Assembly (NCBI GenBank): GCA_964361105.1
Contig: CAYHZG010000005.1
Span: 1-21,586 of the forward strand
DNA length: 21,586 nucleotides
Direction: 5' to 3'
DNA from: CAYHZG01 sp964361105
Lineage (GTDB): Bacteria > Patescibacteriota > Minisyncoccia > 2-02-FULL-40-12
This document shows, one piece after another, positions 6,237-14,449 of this stretch. The notes beneath the pieces are model-generated. The model searched no databases. It was given only the letters and a program-made list of their open reading frames with translations, and was not told the origin of the DNA. Made by a program: the position numbers and the translations under genes. Positions within the stretch are counted from its first letter, which is position 1. Every line of letters starts with the position of its first letter.

Positions 6237-7717
6237 TGTATTTTAGGGAATAAAATCTCCGGCTTCACTAAAAATGGTTTTTCTTCCCATGATTTTCCGT
6301 CTTTATCTGCTCCGATAATCCCAAAAATCTTGTCTGAAGTTCCAAGCAAAAACGGTTTTAAAAGCCAAGCGACATTGAGCAGTATCACGACTAAATCAGT
6401 TATCACCGCGTTCAAACGCTCCGGGTCACTCGACAATGTCCAAGGCTTATGCTCGTCGACATACAGGTTGGCAAAATCAATCAAAGAAAAAACATTCTCC
6501 AGGGCAATATGAAGTTTAAACTCGTTTATGCTTTGATTATACTTTTTCCAGGTTTCAATAATTTTGTCATCTACTTCTTTAGAAACGAATTTCCGGTGAT
6601 AAGAAAAACTCCTGTTAAAAGATTTATCAATTAAAGCGACCACTCGCGAAACCAAGTTGCCCAAGTTGTTAGCCAAATCAGCGTTATAGCGCGCCTCAAA
6701 TTTTTCGTAAGAAAAATCACCATCCTCATAAGACGGAATCTCGCGCAGCAAATAATATCGCACCGGATCAACGCCGTATTTTTTCACCAAATGAAAAGGG
6801 TCAATGATATTTCCCAAACTCTTACTAATCTTCTGTCGGTCAACGGTTATAAATCCGTGAATTAATATCTGTTTTGAATTCGGTAAACCTGCCGACATAA
6901 GCATTGCTTGCCATATCGCCGACTGTTGCCTTAAATTGTCTTTACCGGCCGTCTGAACACCTGGCCAAAAAGAGTTAAATGTATTTTTATCATCTGGCCA
7001 GCCTAAAGTAGAAATATAACCCACTAATGCTTCAAACCAAACAAAAATAACATGTTCAGGGTCGCCAGGCACTGGTATACCCCAAGGCATTTTGGATTTT
7101 AATCTAGAAATACTGAAATCATTTAACCCTTTTTCAACAAATGTTTTAATTTCATTAAATCTAAAATCGGGAACCACAAATTTAGGATTTTCCTTATAGA
7201 ATTTTAAGAGCCTATTTCTATAATTAGAAAACTTAAAAAAGTAGTTTTCTTCTTCTATTTCTTCAATTTTCAAATTCGGGTGTATTGGACAACAACCGTC
7301 TACTAATTCGGAATCAGTTTTTTCAAGCTCACAACCTACACAATATTTAATTTTGTAATTTTTCTTATATATATCGCTGTTAGCCGAACATAAATTCCAG
7401 AACTCTTGGGCTGCTTTTATGTGACGAGGTTCAGTCGTGCGTATAAAATTAGTTAAACTAAGATTTAGGACATCTTTTAATTTAGCGAATTGGCTTGAGT
7501 AATAATTTACATACTCCTGAGGAGATTTATTATTCTCTAAAGCTGCTCTGTATATCTTAAGTCCGTGTTCGTCTGTTCCAGTACTAAAAATGACTTCGTT
7601 TCCGAGTAAATGCTTATAACGTGCAATAACATCAGTTTGAACAATTTCAAGAGCAAACCCAATGTGAACATCGAAATTTGCGTATGGCAGAGTAGTTGTG
7701 ATGTAAAATTTCTTCAT
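6233..7717 (-). CDS. metG: Methionyl-tRNA synthetase
   Basis: A class I synthetase charging methionine to initiator and elongator tRNA-Met; 494 residues with no C-terminal tRNA-binding domain. It shows 'TTTLPYANFDVHIGFALEIVQTDV' (described by position: HIGH motif at 18-21), 'STGTDEHGLKI' at 45-54, a zinc knuckle C126/C129/C142-C143/H146, 'FVWFEALVGYIS' at 225-236, 'AGKDNLR' at 257-263 and KISKS at 296-300. The second histidine of HIGH is replaced by phenylalanine (HIGF), a notable substitution in a nucleotide-binding motif. The first ~210 codons are visibly more AT-rich than the rest (for example 20-25% GC in 7141-7260 against 40-50% in 6661-6720 and 6901-6960, counted by eye). The ATG overlaps the stop of the upstream endonuclease-like gene by 4 bases. 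Confidence 0.97.
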   Translation of the reverse strand: MKKFYITTTLPYANFDVHIGFALEIVQTDVIARYKHLLGNEVIFSTGTDEHGLKIYRAALENNKSPQEYVNYYSSQFAKLKDVLNLSLTNFIRTTEPRHIKAAQEFWNLCSANSDIYKKNYKIKYCVGCELEKTDSELVDGCCPIHPNLKIEEIEEENYFFKFSNYRNRLLKFYKENPKFVVPDFRFNEIKTFVEKGLNDFSISRLKSKMPWGIPVPGDPEHVIFVWFEALVGYISTLGWPDDKNTFNSFWPGVQTAGKDNLRQQSAIWQAMLMSAGLPNSKQILIHGFITVDRQKISKSLGNIIDPFHLVKKYGVDPVRYYLLREIPSYEDGDFSYEKFEARYNADLANNLGNLVSRVVALIDKSFNRSFSYHRKFVSKEVDDKIIETWKKYNQSINEFKLHIALENVFSLIDFANLYVDEHKPWTLSSDPERLNAVITDLVVILLNVAWLLKPFLLGTSDKIFGIIGADKDGKSWEEKPFLVKPEILFPKIQ

Positions 7718-8775
7718 AAAGTATTTAATCGCGGGATTATATTTTTTCTAACTCTTAATAAATCTATTTTGCGTTTTGAGTGTTTGATATAAGACTTGAT
7801 CAAATTTATAAATTTATATAACTCATTCTTTCTCCTTATTCTTAAACTCCACAAATCTCTAAATGTTCTAATGCCTCTTTTATCAATATGCCCTCCTTTA
7901 ACCATTATGTGCGGTGTCTCGGTTTTTATACCTAAAAGCTTTAACTTACGGAATATTTGGTTAATAATATTATGGTCATAACTACCTAAAGCAAAACATC
8001 CAAATCCGTTATATACACCAAAAGAACCCTCGGCATCTATATAACCAGCCAAAAATGAGAGGAAAAAATCATTATCTTTTAAAATCCATTTTTCAATTGT
8101 ATCTTTTTTATTTAGTAAAAAGTCAAATGACGAGTTCAGATTGGCGATGAAATGAAAACTATCTATTTCTCCATCTTTTGTACTTTTCTTACTTTGATTT
8201 ATATGAATATGTCCAAATCTTTTAAATAAACTTTTCATTAATGCAAGCTGTTCATTTTTAGTTGTACAAGAAGCTGCATAAATCGTCTCTCCATATTTCT
8301 TTTTAGTAACATGCATATCTCCCAAACAAAAACCCATTAAATAAGTCCTTTCGGCTCCAGAACCATTAAAATCTTTTTTAGGATATTTAGTAACGGCTTT
8401 TGCTATTTTTCTACACCTTTCGTCATTAGTTAGTATAATCCCTTCGACGTCAGTTCTTCTGGGTATACTAAATTTTTTAAGCTTAGCAAATATGGCAGAC
8501 GGGCTACAATTATATATATCTGCGATTTTATATGCAGATAACCTTTTGTCTTCATAAAGCTCTCGAAGTTTTTCTTTTGAAATTTTATATTTTTCAACTC
8601 GAGGAACAAGTTTTAATGCTTCTGATTTATTTCTAATTGCTATATTGTACTTTTTTAATCTACTTTCAATAGTTGACTTACCACAAATGTACCTTTGAGC
8701 AATTTTTCGAGTAGATAACTTTTCTTTCAAATATAAATTCTCCAAATCTTCTTTGGAAATGTTAATCTTTTTCAT
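7714..8775 (-). CDS. LAGLIDADG homing endonuclease-like protein with two N-terminal HTH repeats
   Basis: From the ATG at 8775 this is a 353-residue protein; an ATG at 8811 would add 12 low-complexity residues but abuts a hairpin, so I prefer the internal start (neither has a clear ribosome site). The N-terminus holds two similar ~45-residue helix-turn-helix units: 'LYLKEKLSTRKIAQRY..GKSTIESRLKKYNI' and 'LYEDKRLSAYKIADIY.CSPSAIFAKLKKFSI'. The C-terminal half has two LAGLIDADG helices, 'YLMGFCLGDMHV' and 'FLAGYIDAEGSFG', each ending in an acidic residue as needed for metal binding, so it should form a single-chain two-motif endonuclease or a regulator derived from one. It is very AT-rich, unlike its neighbours, which suggests acquisition. 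It is free-standing: metG is intact downstream, so it is neither an intein nor inside a visible intron. It overlaps metG by 4 bases. Confidence 0.85.
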   Translation of the reverse strand: MKKINISKEDLENLYLKEKLSTRKIAQRYICGKSTIESRLKKYNIAIRNKSEALKLVPRVEKYKISKEKLRELYEDKRLSAYKIADIYNCSPSAIFAKLKKFSIPRRTDVEGIILTNDERCRKIAKAVTKYPKKDFNGSGAERTYLMGFCLGDMHVTKKKYGETIYAASCTTKNEQLALMKSLFKRFGHIHINQSKKSTKDGEIDSFHFIANLNSSFDFLLNKKDTIEKWILKDNDFFLSFLAGYIDAEGSFGVYNGFGCFALGSYDHNIINQIFRKLKLLGIKTETPHIMVKGGHIDKRGIRTFRDLWSLRIRRKNELYKFINLIKSYIKHSKRKIDLLRVRKNIIPRLNTL

Positions 8776-8811
8776 GCTGGAACTCGAAGTAGAAGTTGAA
8801 ATCAAAGACAT

Positions 8812-8834
8812 AAAAGGAAGCTGAGCTTCCTTTT
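8812..8834. terminator. Hairpin at the 5' edge of the endonuclease gene, possibly bidirectional terminator
   Basis: AAAAGGAAGC (8812-8821) and GCTTCCTTTT (8825-8834) are perfectly complementary over 10 bp with a TGA loop. On the minus strand the GGAAGC/GCTTCC core is followed by TTTTATG, so it could end transcripts from the AI-2E gene; on the plus strand it is followed by TTTTATTTTA. It directly precedes the ATG at 8811, which argues that this ATG is not the working start. Confidence 0.5.
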
Positions 8835-8915
8835 ATTTTATCACAATTTTAACCCTACTTAAATCCTGTTTTTGTATCAATGACAATCACAAATTCCCCG
8901 AGTTCATCTTTTTCA

Positions 8916-9965
8916 TTAACCTGCCGCTAGAGTCCGAGCTCTTTCTTTTTTCTCGGCAATATCGTTAAACCACTCCACTATCACTGTTGCCACCGGGACA
9001 GCCAAAACCATTCCCAAAATTCCGGCCAAATTAAAACCGACGAGTAAAGAGATAATAACCACTACCGGATTAATGCCTAAGGTTCGGCCCAAAATCAAGG
9101 GTGACAGAATCTGGTTTTCAACTTGTTGAATCACCAAGTAAAAGATAATGACCCAAAAACCCAATGTCGGTGACTGGAAAAAACCAAAAGCCACTGCCGG
9201 AACGGCCGCCAAAACCGGCCCGACATTAGGCACCAACTCCAGAATCATTGCTATCGCCGCCAAGACCAAGGCGAATTTTACGTTAAGAAGCGATAAACCG
9301 ACAAAAGTCATTATTCCGACAATCAAAGAAAGTAAAAGCTGGGCCTGGAACCAACGGCCAAGCTTTTTTTCGGAACGATGCCATAAATCTAAAACATAAC
9401 TTTCGTATTTATCCGGGACAACCGACTGAAGAAAAGTGTCAATCCCGCTTCTCATCACCGAAAGATAAAAAGAAATGACCACTATTCCGAAAAACGAAAC
9501 AACGCCGCCGAAAATACCAATAATGAACCCGACGGCCGATTGAGATGATTCTTGCAAAAGCTGGGACAAACCATCTAAAAGCCCTTGCAGTTGGCCGATA
9601 ATATTGAAAACGCCTGCTTCACCTTTGATTGCCTCTAAAGAAGCGGTAACTTTGGCAATGAACCGCGGCAAGTCTTCGGTCAGCTGTCCAACTTCTTGAG
9701 AAATGAAAGGAATTACCAAAGTTAGAATAAAAACCACCAGGAAAAAAACGGTCAAGTATAAAAGTAAAATGCCGAGAAGCCGCGGAAATCTTTTCCGGTC
9801 AAGCCAATTGCCAAAAGGATTCACCGCCGCAGCAACAATTATGGCAAATAAAAGAATGTATAAAACATTTCGAACCAGATAAAGCAAAACAAAGAACAAA
9901 ACAATCAGGATGAATCTGAAAATGGTATGAGTGGATATGTCAATTGTTCGATGCTCTCCGTTCAT
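8916..9965 (-). CDS. AI-2E family transporter (PF01594-type membrane permease)
   Basis: A 349-residue polytopic membrane protein of the AI-2E/PerM/YhhQ-type permease family. Hydrophobic spans lie at about 15-48 (two), 63-87, 145-170, 208-225, 230-262, 268-283 and 300-330, giving about eight. The characteristic 'ELVPNVGPVLAAVPAV' at 243-258 and 'QQVENQILSPLILGRTLGINPVVVIISLLVG' region (280-310) are the best family signatures. Members export autoinducer-2 in E. coli (TqsA), but others act as sodium/proton antiporters or are uncharacterised, so the substrate here is unknown. No clear ribosome site: a palindromic repeat ends directly against the start codon. There is no functional link to the synthetases beyond its position in the same run. 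Confidence 0.9.
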   Translation of the reverse strand: MNGEHRTIDISTHTIFRFILIVLFFVLLYLVRNVLYILLFAIIVAAAVNPFGNWLDRKRFPRLLGILLLYLTVFFLVVFILTLVIPFISQEVGQLTEDLPRFIAKVTASLEAIKGEAGVFNIIGQLQGLLDGLSQLLQESSQSAVGFIIGIFGGVVSFFGIVVISFYLSVMRSGIDTFLQSVVPDKYESYVLDLWHRSEKKLGRWFQAQLLLSLIVGIMTFVGLSLLNVKFALVLAAIAMILELVPNVGPVLAAVPAVAFGFFQSPTLGFWVIIFYLVIQQVENQILSPLILGRTLGINPVVVIISLLVGFNLAGILGMVLAVPVATVIVEWFNDIAEKKERARTLAAG

Positions 9966-10133
9966 CCCGTTAGAAGTCGCTGCTGCGTCCCGTTAGAAGC
10001 AGAGGCACGCTGCGGGCCCTCGCGGCTTCTAACGGGACTGCGCAGTCTGCATTGTTAGTTTTATGCGCAGAGCTACTTTTCTTATTCATTTGATGTTTTA
10101 TTCGTTTAACCCGTTAGGGCGACTTCTAACGGG
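9966..10133. repeat. Cluster of inverted and direct CCCGTTAGAAG repeats
   Basis: The whole spacer between the AI-2E start and the M16 stop is built from an 11-base motif: CCCGTTAGAAG at 9966-9976 and 9989-9999, its reverse complement at 10026-10036 and 10123-10133, and a partial copy CCCGTTAG at 10110-10117. Copies 9989-9999 and 10026-10036 can pair as a 12-bp stem enclosing a GC-rich loop with GGGCCC; 10110-10117 pairs with 10126-10133. The outermost copies touch the coding sequences on both sides. The GC content is well above that of the neighbouring genes. This looks like a REP- or MITE-type palindromic element; it may also act as an attenuator or mRNA-end structure. Confidence 0.8.
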
Positions 10134-10135
10134 AT

Positions 10136-11416
10136 TCATATTTCCAAAAGTTTCTCAAATTTTTCCTTATCTTCAAAAGGCCCGATCAAAGCAAGGTTGA
10201 GTTTTTCGGGTTTAAAAATTTCATTGGCCACCTCTTTAACATTATCGGCCGTGACTGCCATAATTTTACTTAGTTTTTCCTCTGGGGTCAATGTCTCGTT
10301 TTTCAAAAGCCACTGGTTAGCGTAAAAGCTGGCTAAATCATCTGACTGCTCAAGAGCAATGACCAATCTTCCTTTTATGAATTCCTTTGCTTTTTTAAGT
10401 TCCTCTTCAGGCACAAGATTTTCCTTTATTTTTTTATACTCATTTAAAACCGTTGAAATCGCTATCTCTACCTTATCATTATTCACTCCAGCCTGAGTGC
10501 CGAAATAGCCATGGTCAGTATAAGGATCTAAACTGGAGCTTATATAGTAAGCCAAGCCCTGTCTTTCTCTAACTGAAATAAAAAGCCGCGAACTCATCCC
10601 CCCGCCAAGGATAACTGACAAAATTTGGGCGGCTTCTAATTTTGGCGAAAACATATCATAAGCTCTGGCCCCTAAAATAAAATGGGTCTGGTCGGTTTTT
10701 TTGTGATGGACCAGAACCTCGGGCTTATTCTGGGATTCAGATACAGGCAATATATCAATTTTGTCGCCTACTCTTGCATTATTAAAAAATTTAGGAATCA
10801 GTTCATCTCTAATTTTGTCTTTATCAATATTCCCAGCAACAGCAATGATTGTATCTTTAGCCACGTAGTGAGAATTGAAATAATTTATAAAATTATCCTG
10901 GGTGAATTTTTTAATAATTTCTTTTTCTCCAGCTATTTTCCATCCCGATGGCTGATCTCCATATAAAAGTTCTTCAAATAAGTGGCCAACATATCGCGGC
11001 GGATCATCCAAATACATATTTATCTCCTCAGTAATAACCCCTTTTTCTCTTTCTATCTCTTCTTTATCAAGTTTGGAATTCAAAAATATGTCTGATACTA
11101 CATCGGTTATTAAATTAATGTTTTCGCTGCTTGCCTTCGTGTAATAACCCGTATATTCTTTCCCTGTAAAAGCATTGTATTCAGCTCCAATTGAATCAAG
11201 CTCTCTAGAAATATCTAAAGCATTTGGTCTCTTAATTGTCCCTTTAAACATCATGTGCTCCAAAAAATGAGAGATGCCGTTTATTTCTTTGGTCTCGTAG
11301 CGGGAGCCGGTACCGACCAAAACTAAAACCGTCACTGTCTTGGTGCTTTTCATCGGCACAACCACAAGTCGCAGGCCATTATCATATTGATGGAGCAGGA
11401 AATCGTTATTGCTCAT
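10136..11416 (-). CDS. M16 family zinc metallopeptidase (processing-protease-like)
   Basis: A 426-residue peptidase of the M16B type (mitochondrial processing peptidase/PqqL relatives). The inverted zinc motif HxxEH is 'HFLEH' at residues 50-54, and the third ligand is Glu130 in 'GVITEEINMYLDDP', exactly the family spacing of 76. The N-terminal half carries the active site. The C-terminal half contains 'GGGMSSRLFISVRERQGLAYYISS', the conserved substrate-binding R/Y segment. There is no signal peptide, so it is probably cytoplasmic. M16B enzymes usually work as dimers and degrade or process peptides; the substrate here cannot be told. The start ATG at 11416 follows the glyS stop by 19 bases, with no visible ribosome site. 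Confidence 0.93.
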   Translation of the reverse strand: MSNNDFLLHQYDNGLRLVVVPMKSTKTVTVLVLVGTGSRYETKEINGISHFLEHMMFKGTIKRPNALDISRELDSIGAEYNAFTGKEYTGYYTKASSENINLITDVVSDIFLNSKLDKEEIEREKGVITEEINMYLDDPPRYVGHLFEELLYGDQPSGWKIAGEKEIIKKFTQDNFINYFNSHYVAKDTIIAVAGNIDKDKIRDELIPKFFNNARVGDKIDILPVSESQNKPEVLVHHKKTDQTHFILGARAYDMFSPKLEAAQILSVILGGGMSSRLFISVRERQGLAYYISSSLDPYTDHGYFGTQAGVNNDKVEIAISTVLNEYKKIKENLVPEEELKKAKEFIKGRLVIALEQSDDLASFYANQWLLKNETLTPEEKLSKIMAVTADNVKEVANEIFKPEKLNLALIGPFEDKEKFEKLLEI

Positions 11417-11430
11417 TTCAATTTTTCTTT

Positions 11431-11464
11431 CCCGCCTATGGCGAGGTCTCGCCCAAATGGGCGG
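11431..11464. repeat. Composite palindromic repeat overlapping the glyS stop codon
   Basis: Within 34 bases there are nested inverted repeats: CCGCC (11432-11436) with GGCGG (11460-11464), GGCGAG (11440-11445) with CTCGCC (11448-11453), and GCCCA (11451-11455) with TGGGC (11458-11462). The glyS stop codon (11436-11438) and its last seven codons ('HLGETSP') are encoded by this element. Confidence 0.75.
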
Positions 11465-12743
11465 AAAAATAATTTTTCAATTCTAAAATTTTAATTCTTC
11501 CTTGCTTCATTGTATCCCGGTCGCGGACCGTTACCGTGTCATCTTCCAGGGTTTGATGATCAATAGTCACGCACCAAGGCGTTCCGATTTCGTCTTGCGA
11601 ATAATATCTTTTCCCGATATTTCCCCGGTCATCCCAGGCCACCACAAAATCTTTTTTCAAACCTTCATATACTCCGCGTGCTTTTTCAACTAATTCAGGC
11701 TTATTAGCCAAAAGCGGAAACACGGCAACTTTGTAGGGCGCTAATTTTGGATGAAGCCTTAAAACTACTCGTTCCTTTTCTTCAATATAAGCATCGCACA
11801 AAAAAGCCAAAGCCAAACGCTCAACGCCGGCTGATGGTTCAATTACGTAAGGAATAAATTTTTCGCCGCTCTCACTTTCAATATAAGATAAATCTTGACC
11901 GGAATGTTTGGAGTGGGCTTTCAAATCGAAATCGGTCCTGTTGGCAATACCTTCTATCTCTTTCCAACCAAACTGGAATTCATATTCAATGTCAGTGGTC
12001 GCGGCTGAATAGTGGGCTCTTTCTTCTTTTGATTGCTCTCTCTTGCGAATATTTTTAAGCCCTAAACTTTGATACCATCTAAATCTAGAATCAACCCATT
12101 CTTTAAAATATTTTTCATCTTCTCCCGGCTTCACAAAGTATTCAAGTTCCATTTGCTCAAATTCACGAATCCTAAAAATATAATCCTTAGGATTTATTTC
12201 ATTTCTAAAGCTTTTTCCAATTTGAGCGATACCAAAAGGAATTTTGATCCTAGTTGAATCAAGAATATTTTTAAAATTAACCATTATCCCGGCGGTCGTT
12301 TCGGGCCTTAAATAAGCCGTTGAAGCCGAATCTTCGGCTGGCCCAACAAAAGTTTTAAACATAGTGACAAAATGCCTTGGTTCAGTAAATTCTTTACCGC
12401 CACAATTTTCGCAAATACCTTCAAACTCATCAGCCTTGAATCTTTGATGACATTTCTTACATTCAACCAAAGTATCACTATAACCAGCTTCTAAATGCTC
12501 TGTCGCCTCCCAAACTTTCGGATTCATTATTATGGTCGCGTCCACGCCAACCACATCATCTCTAATACGAACTATACTTTTCCACCACTCTTGTTTGATA
12601 TTGAATTTAAGCTCTGTGCCTAAAGGCCCGTAATCATAAAAACCGGACAATCCGCCGTAAATTTCGGAGCCGGGAAATATAAAACCTCGGCGCTTACACA
12701 AAGAAACGATTTTTTCCAGTTTGTTTTCCTTTTTCATTATCAT
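11436..12743 (-). CDS. glyS: Glycyl-tRNA synthetase (single-chain, alpha2 type)
   Basis: A class II synthetase charging glycine to tRNA-Gly. The 435-residue single polypeptide is the archaeal/eukaryal and Gram-positive-like form, not the bacterial alpha2beta2 GlyQ/GlyS pair. It has 'KRRGFIFPGSEIYGG.SGFYDYGPLG' at 17-42, a zinc knuckle C95/C98/C111/C114, 'RPETTAGIMVNF' at 146-157, motif 2 'GKSFRNEINPKDYIFRIREF' at 176-195, motif 3 around 'EPSAGVERLALAFL', and a C-terminal anticodon-binding domain ('LAPYKVAVFPLL', 'GNIGKRYYSQDEIGTPWCVTI'). The ATG overlaps the stop of the anchored-protein gene by 4 bases; a second ATG two codons on is an equal candidate. The last residues come from a palindromic repeat that contains the stop codon. 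Confidence 0.96.
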   Translation of the reverse strand: MIMKKENKLEKIVSLCKRRGFIFPGSEIYGGLSGFYDYGPLGTELKFNIKQEWWKSIVRIRDDVVGVDATIIMNPKVWEATEHLEAGYSDTLVECKKCHQRFKADEFEGICENCGGKEFTEPRHFVTMFKTFVGPAEDSASTAYLRPETTAGIMVNFKNILDSTRIKIPFGIAQIGKSFRNEINPKDYIFRIREFEQMELEYFVKPGEDEKYFKEWVDSRFRWYQSLGLKNIRKREQSKEERAHYSAATTDIEYEFQFGWKEIEGIANRTDFDLKAHSKHSGQDLSYIESESGEKFIPYVIEPSAGVERLALAFLCDAYIEEKERVVLRLHPKLAPYKVAVFPLLANKPELVEKARGVYEGLKKDFVVAWDDRGNIGKRYYSQDEIGTPWCVTIDHQTLEDDTVTVRDRDTMKQGRIKILELKNYFSAHLGETSP

Positions 12744-14434
12744 TGAACTAATCCCGGTGAATCGCTGATTGTTTGGGTATTAATTGATGGCTGGCTCAAA
12801 TTAATTTTCTCTTTTGTAAAATTATCAGTCGCCTCAAGGATAGTTTCTTTTATAATTTCGGGGGCTTGATTTTTCTGGTTTATACTTGGAGTAAGGCCAA
12901 CTTGAAAGACCGCTTCAAAAACAGTTGAAACGACTCCGGTGCCGGCCGGCACAGTCGGAATAGTCCAGACCACTTGGCCGGTAGAAGGATTATAATTCAA
13001 ATCTGATTGGGTTGGTGTAACTTTAAACTTATCTTCCCAACTGATGCCGGGTAAAAGCGAGGAAACGATTCTGACACTAGTCAAATCATTGCCTTCATTG
13101 ACTATTTTCCAATGTATAGTATATGTCGTTTTCTGGCTAACCCGCGGGGGGACTGGTCCGGAATTTGAAAAAACCGAATCATTGTAAAAGGCCTTGGAAG
13201 TAAATTCGTTTTTTGACTTTATTTTAGTGATTAAGTCAGCCGAGGCCGAAATTTTATCTAAATTAAAATCAGGCGGGACAGACATGGTTTGGATTAATGA
13301 ACTAACCTTTAAAGAGTAATTTTTACCGAAAACTTTAGGGAAATCCTGTTTCAGGTTAATTTCAAACGAAACGTCTCCATCTTGATTCGGCGCTAAGTTG
13401 GCTAAAAGCGGATTTACCGCCGCATTCCATAAAATTGTTTTTGAATTCTGGTCAAAAAAGCCGTCGGTCTTCAAACTAGCGAAATCAAACATTTGGCCTT
13501 CCAGTTTGGCGATCAGCTCCAGAGCCGAAAAATTATTATTTGAACTATTGGCAAACCTAATTTTATATCTAAGGGTGTCTCCGGCTCTGGCAATATAATC
13601 TTTTGAATCATTTACCAAGACATCGGTGGCTAATAAAGGGGTTGAGACCGTAAGTAGGGCCTGGACTTTTTGGATATCAAAATATCTATCACCGAACTTC
13701 TTTCTCAAGACCGCCGTAAATCTTTTACCTTCTTTCTCAAAACCGGAAATATCTCCTTCAACCGCAATTCTTTTGCCATCCCCTGGTTTAAGAGAAGTCA
13801 AACTAAATAAATTATTACCTTCATTGGGTGAGGGTGTTGCTTTTTTGAAAACGAAACCATCGGGATAAGAAAACATGACTTGCAGATTTTCAAAATCATT
13901 CTCGGTTTCATTTCTTAAATCAAGAGAAACCTGAACGCGTTGGCCGGATAGGACACTCGGCGGCGCGCTTAAGGCCAAGGAGATAGAAGCTTTTGAAATG
14001 GTTATCGAGGCCTCGACGTTTTTTCGAAAAACCGAACTAAGGTTTGAGGGACTATAAGTCAGATTGGCTTTAGCTTTTTTGATTTCTCCTTTTTCGCCGT
14101 TAATTACCGTCCTTAAAGTAAATTCTTTTTTTTCGCGGCTTTCCAAAAAATTCAAGTCAAGATTATTCAACAAAGAACTTAATGGCTGGCCGTTTTCATT
14201 TAGTCCGATTGAGCCACCAGGATAAGAAAAGGAGAGCTTGGTATTTCTAAGGTCAAAGTTATTTTTATTTTCAACGATAAGTTTATACTCAATTTCTTCT
14301 CCGGACACGGCCTCTTCGGGCGCCTCAATTTTTAGAATAACCTGACCCTCCCGAAAACCGCTTCGGTACAACAAAAAAATAGCAATAGCTAAAACTCCAA
14401 GAAACAAAAGGCCATAGATTATCAGTTTTCTCAT
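12740..14434 (-). CDS. Membrane-anchored protein with tandem beta-sandwich domains (DUF11/CARDB-like)
   Basis: A 564-residue protein. One N-terminal span ('LIIYGLLFLGVLAIAIFLLY', residues 4-23) follows a Lys/Arg and has no signal-peptidase site, so it should be a type II anchor with the rest outside. The exterior is made of about four Ig-like beta domains of 110-130 residues, each opening with a pattern such as 'APEEAVSGEEIEYKLIVEN.NNFDLRN', 'APPSVLSGQRVQVSLDLRNETENDFEN' or 'ARAGDTLRYKIRFANSSNNNFSA', and a last one 'PRVSQKTTYTIHWKIVNEGNDLTSV'. This is the DUF11/CARDB style of cell-surface protein; no catalytic motif is seen. It lies 15 bases after ileS and overlaps glyS by 4 bases, so it is co-transcribed with translation genes, an odd partnership that is probably only positional. 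The role may be envelope structure or adhesion. Confidence 0.8.
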   Translation of the reverse strand: MRKLIIYGLLFLGVLAIAIFLLYRSGFREGQVILKIEAPEEAVSGEEIEYKLIVENKNNFDLRNTKLSFSYPGGSIGLNENGQPLSSLLNNLDLNFLESREKKEFTLRTVINGEKGEIKKAKANLTYSPSNLSSVFRKNVEASITISKASISLALSAPPSVLSGQRVQVSLDLRNETENDFENLQVMFSYPDGFVFKKATPSPNEGNNLFSLTSLKPGDGKRIAVEGDISGFEKEGKRFTAVLRKKFGDRYFDIQKVQALLTVSTPLLATDVLVNDSKDYIARAGDTLRYKIRFANSSNNNFSALELIAKLEGQMFDFASLKTDGFFDQNSKTILWNAAVNPLLANLAPNQDGDVSFEINLKQDFPKVFGKNYSLKVSSLIQTMSVPPDFNLDKISASADLITKIKSKNEFTSKAFYNDSVFSNSGPVPPRVSQKTTYTIHWKIVNEGNDLTSVRIVSSLLPGISWEDKFKVTPTQSDLNYNPSTGQVVWTIPTVPAGTGVVSTVFEAVFQVGLTPSINQKNQAPEIIKETILEATDNFTKEKINLSQPSINTQTISDSPGLVQ

Positions 14435-14449
14435 TTAATTCTTATATTA

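Noticed and set aside
7714..8811. Intein or intron interrupting metG
   Set aside because: MetRS is complete from its first strand to its end, and the LAGLIDADG frame ends in a 4-base overlap with the metG start rather than splitting it.
8855..8922. Short minus-strand tail reading 'NEKDELGEFVIVIDTKTGFK' before a stop
   Set aside because: It looks protein-like and could be the end of a lost gene, but it has no start, is preceded by an in-frame stop and is too short to assign.
9966..10133. CRISPR array
   Set aside because: Copies are 11 bases, occur in both orientations and have irregular spacing; no cas gene is near.
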